Source: UBA6115 sp040776985
GTDB taxonomy: Bacteria > Bacillota > Clostridia > Christensenellales > Aristaeellaceae
Direction: 5' to 3'
Assembly: GCA_040776985.1 (NCBI GenBank)
Contig: JAXGZL010000002.1
Location: 806,001-870,000, forward strand
Length of the DNA: 64,000 nt
The translations under genes were made by a program, and so were the position numbers. This document shows, one piece after another, positions 35,538-44,574 of the stretch. Numbering within the stretch: the first letter of the stretch is position 1; every line of letters starts with the position of its first letter. The notes below the pieces were generated by a model. That model worked only from the letters and a program-made list of their open reading frames with translations, did no database searches and had not been told where the DNA came from.

Positions 35538-36687
35538 GAATACGGTTCAGGCCATGATCCGGGAAACCTTCCTGGATATGGCGCAGGCGCTGGAAACCGG
35601 CAAGCTGGGGGGCTCCCCCCGGATGGCGCTGACCGGCCTTGGCAGCGAGCTGGGCGAGGACAACGCCTTTCAGGGCGCGCTGATGGCGGCCCGGGAGGGC
35701 GTGGACGTCACCTACATCGGCACCCTGCAGGATGAAAGCTTGCACCATGTCCCAGCTGCCAGCGAGGAAGAGGCCAGGCAGGCCATGGAAAAGCTGCTGA
35801 AGGACAAGGCCATTGACGGCGCGGTCACCATGCACTACCCCTTCCCCATCGGCGTGGCCACCGTGGGCCGGGCAGTGATCCCCGCCAACGGCAAGGAAAT
35901 GTTCATCGCCACCACCACCGGCACTGCCTCCCCTGACCGGGTGCAGGGTATGGTGCTGGGCACCATCTACGGCGTCATCACAGCCAAGGCCTGTGGCGTC
36001 AAGAACCCCACGGTGGGCATCCTGAACATTGACGGCGGCCGGCAGACGGAGCTGGCCCTCAACAAGCTGATCAACCAGGGCTATTCCATGGCGATGGCCT
36101 GCTCCCTGCGCTCTGACGGGGGCTGTGTGATGCGGGGCAATGATGTCCTCTCCGGCGCCCCGGATGTGATGGTGATGGACAGCCTCACCGGCAACCTGGT
36201 GATCAAAATGCTGTCCAGCTTCGCCAGCGGCGGCCAATACGAGTCCCTGGGCTATGGCTATGGCCCGGGCATCTCTGAGGATTATGAGCAGCTGGTGCTG
36301 ATCGCCTCCCGCGCCAGTGGCGCCCGGGTGATCGCCAACGCGCTGAAGTTTGGCTCCACCCTGGTTCAAAATGACTACCGGGCCATTGCCGCCCAGGAGT
36401 TTGCCCTGGCCAACAAGGCGGGGCTGAAGGAAATCCTGGCGGACTGCGTATCCTCCCGCAAAGGGGCTTCTGCATCAGACGCGCCCGCGGCGCCGCCCCG
36501 GGAATCCGTCACCTCTGACATCGCGGGCATTGACGTGATGGACCTGGAAAGCGCCACCCACCTGCTCTGGCGGGAAGGCGTCTACGCGGAATCCGGCATG
36601 GGCTGCACCGGCCCCATTGTGCTGGTGTCAGATAGCAACCTGAACAAGGCAGCGGAACTGCTGAAAAAAGGCGGTTTCATCGGCTGA
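35530..36687 (+). CDS. grdD: Glycine reductase component C, alpha subunit
   Basis: 385-aa subunit related to phosphate acetyl-group enzymes and FabH partners; it holds the acetyl group as a thioester and releases acetyl phosphate. The active cysteine is Cys359 in SGMGCTGPIVLVSD, the position known for Clostridium litorale GrdD. Other marks are MALTGLGSELGE and ATTTGTASPDRV. It is the final gene of the grd operon; a two-way terminator follows. Confidence 0.97.
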   Translation: MPKNTVQAMIRETFLDMAQALETGKLGGSPRMALTGLGSELGEDNAFQGALMAAREGVDVTYIGTLQDESLHHVPAASEEEARQAMEKLLKDKAIDGAVTMHYPFPIGVATVGRAVIPANGKEMFIATTTGTASPDRVQGMVLGTIYGVITAKACGVKNPTVGILNIDGGRQTELALNKLINQGYSMAMACSLRSDGGCVMRGNDVLSGAPDVMVMDSLTGNLVIKMLSSFASGGQYESLGYGYGPGISEDYEQLVLIASRASGARVIANALKFGSTLVQNDYRAIAAQEFALANKAGLKEILADCVSSRKGASASDAPAAPPRESVTSDIAGIDVMDLESATHLLWREGVYAESGMGCTGPIVLVSDSNLNKAAELLKKGGFIG

Positions 36688-36695
36688 AGCCCACA

Positions 36696-36736
36696 GAAAA
36701 AAGCCTCCCGGTCTCTTGCAGATTCCGGGAGGCTTT
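36696..36736. terminator. Bidirectional terminator between grdD and selD
   Basis: AAGCCTCCCGG / CCGGGAGGCTT, 11-bp perfect stem with a 13-nt loop. T-rich on the minus side (TTTTTT) and short on the plus side (TTTAT). Confidence 0.85.
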
Positions 36737-36742
36737 ATGATG

Positions 36743-37792
36743 TTATATTGCTTTTACGTCCAAAAGGCCCCTGTCCTCCACCCGGCCCACAATCCTGGCG
36801 TCCGGGCAAAAGGCTTGCAGCTCTGTCAGCAGTTTTTCCGCCTCTCTTTCAGGCAGGCTGATCAGAAGGCCGCCGGAGGTCTGGGGGTCAAACAACAGGT
36901 AAGAAACCGCCTCAGGAATGTCAGGGGACAGTGAGGTGGTGTTTCTCATGAAGCCGCGGTTGCGCAATAAGCCGCCCGGGATGACGCCTTCCTGGGCAAA
37001 GCGCTCTGCCCCCGGCAGCAGCGGCAGTCTGTTGGCCCAGAGGGTGATGGATTTCCCGCTGCCTCTGGCCATTTCACTGGCGTGGCCCATCAGGCCAAAG
37101 CCTGTGATGTCCGTGCAGGCGTGGACGGGATAGTTCGCCATAATCCTGGCCGCGTCCGCGTTCAGGCTGCCCATCGTCTCCATCAGCTTCTGGTGCTGGT
37201 GGTCATCCAGCATCCCGGCCTTCCCTGCGGTGGTCAGAATGCCGGAGCCAATCGCCTTGGTCAGGATCATAAGGTCCCCGGTCTTTGCCCCGGCATTGGT
37301 CAGCACCTTGTCCGGATGTACCAGGCCGGTCACCGCCAGGCCATACTTGGGTTCCAGGTCTTCCACCGTGTGCCCGCCACAGGTCACCGCCCCGGCCTCC
37401 GCCACCTTGTCCTGGCCACCCGCCAGGATGGCAGCCACCGCCTCAGGGGGCAGCTTGTCGGAGGGGAAGCACAGCAGGTTTAAGGCCAGCTTGGGCACGC
37501 CGCCCATGGCATATACATCGCTCAGGGCATTGGCCGCTGCGATCTGGCCAAAGGTATAGGGGTCGTCCACCATGGGCGGGAAAAAGTCCACGGTCTGGAT
37601 CAGCGCGGTCTCAGCGTTCAGCCGATACACCGCCGCGTCATCCGCCGTGTCAAATCCCACCAGCAGATTGGGGTCCTTCCGCTGCGCTGGCAGCAGGCGA
37701 AGAATTTTCTCAAGGGCACCCGGCCCTATTTTCGCCGCTCACCCGCCGCAGCCGGTAAACTGTGTGAGCAGGATACGGTCCCGGTCGCTCAT
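36743..37792 (-). CDS. selD: Selenophosphate synthase, Sec-containing
   Basis: 349-aa enzyme making selenophosphate from selenide and ATP. The minus-strand TGA at 37741-37739 is residue 18 in TGCGGUAAKIGPGAL, aligned with catalytic Cys17 of E. coli SelD, so the protein is itself a selenoprotein. Downstream are VGFDTADDAAVY, VDFFPPMVDDPYTFGQIAAANALSDVYAMGG and the C-terminal DPQTSGGLL. AAAGGGG is eight bases before the ATG at 37792. Without Sec the call would begin at 37660 and lose the active site. Confidence 0.93.
37713..37727 (-). promoter_or_regulatory. SECIS-like hairpin of selD
   Basis: Minus strand AGGGC-CGGGT-GCCCT, 5-bp stem, 5-nt loop with GGU, 11 nt after the UGA, as in E. coli fdhF. 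Confidence 0.6.
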
Positions 37793-37870
37793 CCCCATGC
37801 CCCCTTTCAGCGCCCATGTCATCCGACGCATACTCCCGTATCATACATGCTCTTTCCCCCGCAATCAAGT

Positions 37871-37899
37871 TTGGTCAAAGGGTTGGGCTATGGTACAAT
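37871..37899 (+). promoter_or_regulatory. SigA-type promoter for selA-selB-tRNA-Sec
   Basis: TTGGTC, 17 bp, TACAAT, 37 bp before the selA start. Confidence 0.65.
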
Positions 37900-37935
37900 A
37901 ACCCCGGTATATTATAACCAGTTGAGGAGAAAAGA

Positions 37936-39339
37936 ATGGATCAACTGTCCCAACGCCTGCGCCAGATCCCCAGCATCACCCAGCTGCTGGAGCTGCCTGA
38001 AGCCATTGAACTGGCCTCTGCCCATTCCCCTGCGCTCTTGACCGATGCCCTGCGCCGGGTGACGGAGCAGATCAGGGAACGGCTCCTGGCCGGAGAAGAG
38101 CTTGTCCCGGACGCTTCCCAAATAATAATGATGGCCAAAGGGGTTCTTGAAAAAAGCCGGCGGATGGACCAGCGCCCTGTGATTAACTCCACCGGCATTC
38201 TGCTGCACACCAACCTGGGCCGCGCGCCCATGGCGGAAATAGCGGGCGAAGCAGCCAGGCAGGCCGCCATCCACTATACCAACCTGGAATATGATGACGC
38301 CACTGGCAAGCGGGGCGACCGTCTTTCCCCCATTATTGCTCTTCTTCAGGAGATCACCGGGGCGGAGGACGCCCTGGTGGTGAACAACAACGCCGCAGCG
38401 ATGCTGCTGTGCCTGTCGGCCCTTGCAAAAGGGCATGAGGTGGTGGTATCCCGGGGGGAGCTGGTGGAAATCGGCGGTTCCTTCCGGGTGCCGGAGGTGA
38501 TGGCGCAAAGCGGCTGTGTGCTGCGCGAGGTGGGCGCCACCAACAAGACCCGGTTGTCAGACTATGAAAAGGCCATTGGCGAGGACACCGCCGCCCTGAT
38601 GAAGGTGCACTGCAGCAATTTCCAGATCCTGGGCTTCACCCAGTCGGTGAGCCTGCCTGAGCTGGCTGAGCTGGCCCATCAGCGGGGTCTGCCCCTGCTG
38701 CATGACCTGGGCAGCGGCGCCCTGCTGGGCCTGTCCTCCTTTGGTCTGTCTGACGAGCCAGGCGTTAGGGAAAGCCTGCAGGATGGGGCAGACGTGGTCT
38801 GCTTTTCCGGCGATAAACTGCTGGGCGGGCCCCAGGCGGGTATCATCCTGGGGAAGGCCCGATACATCAACCAGATGAAAAAGCATCCCCTGATGCGCGC
38901 CCTGCGGGCGGACAAAATGACCCTGGCCGCCCTGGAGGCCACGCTGATGCTATATCGTGACCAGGCGCTGGCGATGAAACACATCCCGCTGTACCAAATG
39001 CTGGCAGAGGACGAAGCCTGCCTGACCCAGCGCGGGGAAGCCCTGATCAGACGCTTGAGCGAACCCCTCCAGCGCATCTGCCGCCTGGTACCCTCCCAGG
39101 CTCAGGTTGGGGGCGGCTCCTCCCCCGGGGAGATGCTGCCATCCGTCGCCCTGGCCCTGCGTCCCACTCATATGGCGCTGAACCAGCTGTACATGCGCCT
39201 GGTTCAGTGGGAGACCCCCGTCATCGCCCGCATCCATCAGGACAGCCTGCTGCTTGATATGAGGACGGTCAGGGATCATGACCTGCCTTTGCTGGCAGAG
39301 GCTCTGGAACATGTCCTGAGGGAAGGAGGCCAGGCATGA
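37936..39339 (+). CDS. selA: L-seryl-tRNA(Sec) selenium transferase
   Basis: 467-aa PLP enzyme turning Ser-tRNA(Sec) to Sec-tRNA(Sec) with selenophosphate. It has the helical N-terminal tRNA-binding part (LSQRLRQIPSITQLLELPE), VINSTGILLHTNLGRAP, GDRLSPI and the lysine site VCFSGDKLLGGPQAGIILG. GAGGAG precedes the ATG. It overlaps selB by 4 bp (ATGA). Confidence 0.98.
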   Translation: MDQLSQRLRQIPSITQLLELPEAIELASAHSPALLTDALRRVTEQIRERLLAGEELVPDASQIIMMAKGVLEKSRRMDQRPVINSTGILLHTNLGRAPMAEIAGEAARQAAIHYTNLEYDDATGKRGDRLSPIIALLQEITGAEDALVVNNNAAAMLLCLSALAKGHEVVVSRGELVEIGGSFRVPEVMAQSGCVLREVGATNKTRLSDYEKAIGEDTAALMKVHCSNFQILGFTQSVSLPELAELAHQRGLPLLHDLGSGALLGLSSFGLSDEPGVRESLQDGADVVCFSGDKLLGGPQAGIILGKARYINQMKKHPLMRALRADKMTLAALEATLMLYRDQALAMKHIPLYQMLAEDEACLTQRGEALIRRLSEPLQRICRLVPSQAQVGGGSSPGEMLPSVALALRPTHMALNQLYMRLVQWETPVIARIHQDSLLLDMRTVRDHDLPLLAEALEHVLREGGQA

Positions 39340-41258
39340 GCAACCATATCATCATCGGCACCGCCGGCCATGTGGACCACGGCAAAACCTGCCTGATCCG
39401 TGCCCTGACAGGCACTGACACCGACCGGCTGGAGGAAGAAAAGCGCCGGGGCATCACCATTGACCTGGGCTTCACCTACCTGGCCCTGCCTCAGGGCGGA
39501 CAGGCGGGCATCATTGACGTGCCCGGGCATGAAAAGTTTGTCCACAACATGCTTTCCGGCGCCGGGGGCATTGACCTGGCCCTGCTGGTGGTGGCGGCGG
39601 ACGAAGGGGTCATGCCCCAAACCCGGGAGCATCTGGGCATCCTATCCCTGCTTGGCATCAAGCGGGGCTGTGTGGCGGTGACCAAGGTGGACATGGTGGA
39701 GTCAGACTGGCTGGAGATGATGCTGGAGGAACTCAGGGAAGAGCTGGCAGGCACCTTCCTCAAGGATGCCGGCATTCTCCCCGTTTCCTCCCAGACCGGG
39801 GAAGGCATTGACGCGCTGCGCCAGGCGCTGTTTGACCTGGTGCGGGATACCCCCGCCAAGGACACGGAAAAGCCCTTCCGCCTGCCGGTGGACCGGGTGT
39901 TCACCATGCCGGGCTTTGGCACCGTGGTTACCGGCACCTTGATTGAAGGCAGCCTGCAGGAAGGGCAGGAGGTGCAAATCTATCCCCAGGACCTGGTGAC
40001 CCGCGTCAGGAAGCTGCAGGTGCACACCCAGACCGTGGACCAGGCCTTTGCCGGGCAGCGGGTGGCGGTCAATTTGCAAAAGGTGAAAACAGAGGATCTG
40101 ACCCGGGGCAGCGTGCTGGCCGCCCCTGGCAGCCTGCAGATGAGCCACATGCTGGATGTGGCGCTGCGGGTGCTGCCGGATGCCAGGCGCAGCATCCGGA
40201 ACAACAGCCGCCTACACTTCCACCACGGCTCTGGGGAACTGCTGTGCAAGGCGGTGCTGCTGGGCGGGCTGGAAGAGCTGCATCCAGGGCAGGATGGTTA
40301 CGCGCAACTGCGCTTTGAGGAGCCGGTGGCTGTCAAAGCGGGGGACGCTTTCGTGCTGCGCTTCTACTCCCCCCTTGAAACGGTGGGCGGCGGGCTGGTG
40401 CTGGACCCCAGTCCCTACAAGCACAAGGCTTCAAGCCCCAAGGCGCTGGAGAAGCTGCGCCTGATGTTTGACGGCAGCGATCAGCAGCGCCTGGAAGCCC
40501 TGCTGATGGAGCACAGCCCCCATTATGTGGAGTCGGGCGCGTTCAGTTTGCAGACTGGCTTCAGCCAGGAGGAAGTGGACCGACTGCTGAAGGCCCTGGC
40601 GGAGGAAGGCAGGGCGGTGGCCGTCACAGACAAGCTGTTTTTGCATATCAACCACGTAAACCTGCTGTCAGAAAAGGCCGTTAAGTTGCTCAATGACTTT
40701 CATAATGAACAGCCTTTAAAAGCAGGCATGAAGGCGGAGGAGATCCGCAGCCGCCTGATGCGGGGCCAGGACAGCGCCACGGCGGACAGGGTGCTTGCCA
40801 TGCTTGTGGGCCGTCAAGTGATTCAACAAAATGGCAGCCTGTTCGCCTTGCCAGATTTCCAGGTGGTGTTCAGCCAGAAACAGCAGGCTGCTATGGACGC
40901 TTTAATAAACGAGTACCAGCAGGCGGGCTTTTCGCCGCCGGAAAGGTCAGCGCTGCTTTCCGGGCACGCCAGGGACAAGGACTTCCCCAGGGTGCTGGAC
41001 TATCTGCTGGACACCGGCAGGCTGATCCCGGTGGATGGCGAGATATTCTTCCTGCGGGAGCAGATGCAGGAGGCCCAACAGCTGTTTGAGCAGATTCAGG
41101 CTGACAAAGCAGAGGTGACCCTGGCTGATTTCAGGGACGGCATCAAAGCCTCCCGCAAGTATGCCCTGGCCATCCTGGAATACTGGGACCTCAGGGGCAA
41201 CACCCGGAAGGAAGGGGATGCCCGGAAGCAGCAAAAGCCCTTTGACCGCCTGATCTGA
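39336..41258 (+). CDS. selB: Selenocysteine-specific elongation factor
   Basis: 640-aa EF-Tu-like factor. The GTPase domain has GTAGHVDHGKTCLIRALTGTDTDRLEEEKRRGITIDLGF, DVPGHEKF and TKVD, then two beta-barrel domains. From about residue 370 come winged-helix repeats that bind the SECIS hairpin (KLRLMFDGSDQQRLEALL, EEIRSRLMRGQD, DFRDGIKASRKYALAILEYWD). It ends 40 bp before tRNA-Sec, so factor and tRNA are probably co-transcribed. Confidence 0.98.
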   Translation: MSNHIIIGTAGHVDHGKTCLIRALTGTDTDRLEEEKRRGITIDLGFTYLALPQGGQAGIIDVPGHEKFVHNMLSGAGGIDLALLVVAADEGVMPQTREHLGILSLLGIKRGCVAVTKVDMVESDWLEMMLEELREELAGTFLKDAGILPVSSQTGEGIDALRQALFDLVRDTPAKDTEKPFRLPVDRVFTMPGFGTVVTGTLIEGSLQEGQEVQIYPQDLVTRVRKLQVHTQTVDQAFAGQRVAVNLQKVKTEDLTRGSVLAAPGSLQMSHMLDVALRVLPDARRSIRNNSRLHFHHGSGELLCKAVLLGGLEELHPGQDGYAQLRFEEPVAVKAGDAFVLRFYSPLETVGGGLVLDPSPYKHKASSPKALEKLRLMFDGSDQQRLEALLMEHSPHYVESGAFSLQTGFSQEEVDRLLKALAEEGRAVAVTDKLFLHINHVNLLSEKAVKLLNDFHNEQPLKAGMKAEEIRSRLMRGQDSATADRVLAMLVGRQVIQQNGSLFALPDFQVVFSQKQQAAMDALINEYQQAGFSPPERSALLSGHARDKDFPRVLDYLLDTGRLIPVDGEIFFLREQMQEAQQLFEQIQADKAEVTLADFRDGIKASRKYALAILEYWDLRGNTRKEGDARKQQKPFDRLI

Positions 41259-41298
41259 TTGACTTTTACAGCCCTTTGCAGTAGCATAGGGCCTGCAT

Positions 41299-41395
41299 GG
41301 GAGCAGATGGGTGCTGGTGTGTCCCCCGGTCTTCAAAACCGGTGTAAGAGGTTAGTAGCCCCTTGGGTGGGTTCGATTCCCACATGCTCTCGCCA
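41299..41395 (+). tRNA. selC: tRNA-Sec (anticodon TCA)
   Basis: 97 nt including an encoded CCA. Acceptor GGGAGCAG / ATGCTCTC (8-bp type with one G-T and a mismatched last pair), anticodon arm CCGGT-CTTCAAA-ACCGG with anticodon TCA, a long variable arm (AAGAGG / CCCCTT) and T arm GTGGG-TTCGATT-CCCAC with 5 bp. The 8+5 shape, long variable arm and TCA are diagnostic. It follows selA-selB directly. Confidence 0.95.
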
Positions 41396-41399
41396 CCTT

Positions 41400-41428
41400 C
41401 CCGCAGTCAGTTTGTCTGCGGGTTTTTT
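41400..41428 (+). terminator. Terminator after tRNA-Sec
   Basis: CCCGCAG / CTGCGGG, 9-nt loop, then TTTTTT. Confidence 0.9.
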
Positions 41429-41433
41429 GTCCC

Positions 41434-41462
41434 ATGACAATTTAAGATAAAGTGGCTATAAT
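41434..41462 (+). promoter_or_regulatory. SigA-type promoter for the oxidoreductase-asd-dapAB operon
   Basis: ATGACA, 17 bp, TATAAT, 27 bp before the first start codon and right after the tRNA-Sec terminator. Confidence 0.7.
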
Positions 41463-41489
41463 GGGGCAAACGCGCACTGGGAGGACAAG

Positions 41490-42566
41490 ATGGACAATCT
41501 GCGGGCTGGATTCATAGGCTGTGGCGGCATTGCGGTCAGCAAGTATTTCCCCACCATCAAGGCATTGGGAGGCGTGGACCTGTTGGCCTTCTGCGACATG
41601 GTGGAAGCGAAGGCGGACATCGCCTGCGCTCAGTTCGGCTCCCCCGGCGCCCAGGTGTTTACGGAGTATCAGGATCTGCTGAAGATGGACCTGGACCTGG
41701 TTTTTGTCACCACGCCCAACCGCAGCCACGGGGAGATCAGCGTGGCGGCGCTTAAAAGCGGAAAGCATGTGATGTGCGAAAAGCCCATGGCCATCAACGC
41801 CATTGAGGGCGAAAAAATGCTGGCTGCTGCCCGGGAATCCGGCAAGCTGCTCACCATCGGCTATCAGAACCGCTTCCGGGCGGACAGCCAATATCTGAAG
41901 AAATCCGCTGAAGCAGGGGTTCTGGGCGAGGTGTATTTTGCCAAGGCCAACGCGGTACGCCGCCGGGCAGTCCCCACCTGGGGGGTCTTCCTCAATGAAG
42001 AGGTGCAGGGCGGCGGCCCCCTGATTGACATCGGCACCCATGCGCTGGACCTGACGCTGTGGATCATGGACAACTACAAACCAAAGTATGCTGTGGGCAC
42101 CACCTATCACAAATTGAACCGGGACACCCAGACCGGCAACGCCTGGGGGGACTGGGACCCGGAGGCCTTCACGGTGGAGGACAGCGCCTTTGGCTTTATC
42201 GTGATGGAAAACGGCGCCACCATCATGCTCTGCGCCTCCTGGGCGCTGAACACCCTGGAGGTGGAGGAAGCCACCTGCACCCTGTCGGGCACCAAGGCGG
42301 GGGCAGATTTCCACGACGGCCTGCGCATCAACGGCGTCCGGCACAATCAGCAGTACATTGAGTATGCGGACAGGAAGACCGGCTGCGCGGACTTTTTTAA
42401 GGACAGCCAGGTCAAGCCGGAGATGCTGGAACTGCAGACCTTCCTGAGCGCCGTCCGGGGCGAGGGCGAGTTGTGCGTGCTGCCGGAGCAGGCCCTGGTG
42501 GTGACCCGGATCCTGGATGCCATCTATGAAAGCGCCCGCACCGGAAAACCGGTCTACTTCAACTGA
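41490..42566 (+). CDS. Gfo/Idh/MocA family oxidoreductase
   Basis: 358-aa NAD(P)-dependent dehydrogenase. N-terminal Rossmann fold (AGFIGCGGIAVSKYFPTI), the family motif MCEKPMA and the second-domain helix GGPLIDIGTHALDL with the catalytic Asp/His pair. Family members mostly oxidise sugars, inositols or related polyols. It is the first gene of an operon with asd, dapA and dapB (16-bp gap), an unusual partner for lysine genes; it is not the meso-DAP dehydrogenase family. Substrate unknown. Confidence 0.88.
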   Translation: MDNLRAGFIGCGGIAVSKYFPTIKALGGVDLLAFCDMVEAKADIACAQFGSPGAQVFTEYQDLLKMDLDLVFVTTPNRSHGEISVAALKSGKHVMCEKPMAINAIEGEKMLAAARESGKLLTIGYQNRFRADSQYLKKSAEAGVLGEVYFAKANAVRRRAVPTWGVFLNEEVQGGGPLIDIGTHALDLTLWIMDNYKPKYAVGTTYHKLNRDTQTGNAWGDWDPEAFTVEDSAFGFIVMENGATIMLCASWALNTLEVEEATCTLSGTKAGADFHDGLRINGVRHNQQYIEYADRKTGCADFFKDSQVKPEMLELQTFLSAVRGEGELCVLPEQALVVTRILDAIYESARTGKPVYFN

Positions 42567-42582
42567 TCACGGGAGGATAAGC

Positions 42583-43668
42583 ATGATGAAAAAGCTGAGA
42601 GCGGGCATCCTGGGCGCCACCGGCATGGTGGGCCAGCGCCTGGTGTCCCTGCTGAGTGAGCACCCCTGGTTTTCCGTGGCCGCCCTGGCCGCCAGCCCCA
42701 GAAGCGCCGGGCAAAACTATCAGGAGGCGGTGGAAGGCCGCTGGCATATGGAAAATCCGATGCCGGAAAGCGTTAAAAACCTGGTGGTGCAGGACGCAGG
42801 CAAGGTATCCCGGATGGCGGAACAGGTGGACCTGGTGTTCTCCGCCATCGCCCTTGACAAGGCGGAAACCCTGGCCCTGGAAGATGCCTATGCCCGGGCG
42901 GAGCTGCCCGTCATCAGCAACAACTCCGCCGCCCGGATGCTGCCGGATGTGCCCATGCTGATCCCGGAAATCAACCCGGAACACAGCCAGGTGATCCCGG
43001 CGCAGCGCAAACGCCTGGGCACCAGGCGCGGCTTTATCGTGGTCAAGTCCAACTGCTCCATCCAGAGTTATGTCCCCGCCCTCACCCCGCTGCTCCCCTA
43101 TCAGCCGCTGCAAGTGATGGCCTGCACATATCAGGCGGTCAGCGGGGCAGGCAGAAGCCTTGCCGACTGGCCGGAAATGGCCGGCAATGTGATCCCATAT
43201 ATCGGCGGGGAAGAGGAAAAAAGTGAGCAGGAGCCCATGAAGGTCTGGGGGCGGCTGAACGCGGACAAATCCGCCATCCAGCTTGCCACATGCCCCGTGA
43301 TCAGCGCCCAGTGCCTCCGGGTGCCGGTGGAAAACGGGCACCTGGCCGCGGTCAGCGTAAAATTCGCCAAAAAACCGGACCGGGACGGCATTCTGTCCCT
43401 CTGGTCCTCCTTCAACCCCCTGGCTGAATACAAGCTTCCCTCTGCCCCCCATCCCTTCTTGATCTACCATGATGACCCCGACCGCCCCCAGCCCGCCTTG
43501 GACCATGACGCAGGCAAGGGCATGGCCATCAGCCTGGGCCGGCTGCGGGAGGATCCCCTGTTTGACTGGCGCTTTGTCTGCCTGTCCCACAACACCCTTC
43601 GGGGCGCGGCGGGGGGCAGCGTGTTAAGCGCTGAACTGCTCCGCCAGCAAGGCTTTCTGACCGATTGA
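42583..43668 (+). CDS. asd: Aspartate-semialdehyde dehydrogenase (archaeal/fungal-like branch)
   Basis: 361-aa NADPH enzyme that makes aspartate semialdehyde, the branch point for lysine, threonine and methionine. It has GILGATGMVGQRLVSLL, ALDKAETL, the catalytic cysteine in IVVKSNCSIQS and the conserved QAVSGAGR. The ATG at 42583 follows GGGAGG by six bases. The long insert near 160-180 and the SNCS form place it with the archaeal/fungal-type enzymes rather than the usual bacterial ones. No aspartokinase is nearby. Confidence 0.92.
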   Translation: MMKKLRAGILGATGMVGQRLVSLLSEHPWFSVAALAASPRSAGQNYQEAVEGRWHMENPMPESVKNLVVQDAGKVSRMAEQVDLVFSAIALDKAETLALEDAYARAELPVISNNSAARMLPDVPMLIPEINPEHSQVIPAQRKRLGTRRGFIVVKSNCSIQSYVPALTPLLPYQPLQVMACTYQAVSGAGRSLADWPEMAGNVIPYIGGEEEKSEQEPMKVWGRLNADKSAIQLATCPVISAQCLRVPVENGHLAAVSVKFAKKPDRDGILSLWSSFNPLAEYKLPSAPHPFLIYHDDPDRPQPALDHDAGKGMAISLGRLREDPLFDWRFVCLSHNTLRGAAGGSVLSAELLRQQGFLTD

Positions 43669-43686
43669 TTTTTAGGAGGTAAGCAG

Positions 43687-44574
43687 ATGAAAAGACCTGT
43701 TTTCACCGGAACCTGCACCGCTCTGATCACCCCCTTTACGCCAAGCGGTGTTGACGTAAAAGCCCTGGCGCGCATTGTGGACTGGCAGATTGAGCAGGGC
43801 GTCAACGCCCTCCTGGCCTGCGGCACCACCGGGGAGCCCAGCACCATGACAGATGAGGAATGGGCGCAGACAGTGGAAACCGTCATCACCACAGCCAGGG
43901 GCCGGGTACCGGTGCTGGCCGGCACCGGCGGCAACAACACCGCCCATGTGATCAAACTGTCAAAAATCGCAAAGGAGCTGGGCGCTGACGCGCAGCTGTG
44001 CGTCACCCCCTATTACAACAAATCAAGCCCGGATGGCCTGATTGCCCACTATCACGCGATTACTGATGCGACGGATCTGCCCATCATCATCTACAATGTC
44101 CCCTCCCGCACGGGGCTTAACCTGCAGCCGGATACCCTGGCCCTGCTGTCCAAGCATGAGAACATCATCGGCGTCAAGGAAGCCAGCGCCGACATGATCC
44201 GCCTAGGCGACATGATGCGCCTGACGGAAGGCCGGGTGGACTTCTATTCCGGCTCGGATGAGGTGATCATTCCCCTGATGTCCCTGGGCGGGCTGGGAGT
44301 GATCTCTGTGGTGTCCAATGTGGCCCCGGCCCTCACCTCCCGGATGACCACACTTATGTTGGAAGGCAGGCTGAAGGAAGCAGCGGAACTGCAACTAAAG
44401 CTCTTCCCCCTGATCCACGCCCTGTTTGCGGAGGTCAATCCCATTCCCGCCAAAGCCGGGATGAACCTGCTGGGACACTGCGATAACCACCTGCGCCTGC
44501 CCCTGGTCCCCCTCAGCACCAAGAACCACGCGGTGCTGGAGACGGAAATGCGCAAGCTGGAGCTGATCCCATGA
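43687..44574 (+). CDS. dapA: 4-hydroxy-tetrahydrodipicolinate synthase
   Basis: 295-aa class I aldolase-fold enzyme that condenses pyruvate with aspartate semialdehyde. It has TALITPFTPSGVDV, LLACGTTGEPSTMTDEE, PYYNKSSPDGL, IIYNVPSRTG and the Schiff-base lysine in NIIGVKEAS. AGGAGG precedes the ATG. It is followed by dapB with a 4-bp overlap. Confidence 0.97.
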   Translation: MKRPVFTGTCTALITPFTPSGVDVKALARIVDWQIEQGVNALLACGTTGEPSTMTDEEWAQTVETVITTARGRVPVLAGTGGNNTAHVIKLSKIAKELGADAQLCVTPYYNKSSPDGLIAHYHAITDATDLPIIIYNVPSRTGLNLQPDTLALLSKHENIIGVKEASADMIRLGDMMRLTEGRVDFYSGSDEVIIPLMSLGGLGVISVVSNVAPALTSRMTTLMLEGRLKEAAELQLKLFPLIHALFAEVNPIPAKAGMNLLGHCDNHLRLPLVPLSTKNHAVLETEMRKLELIP

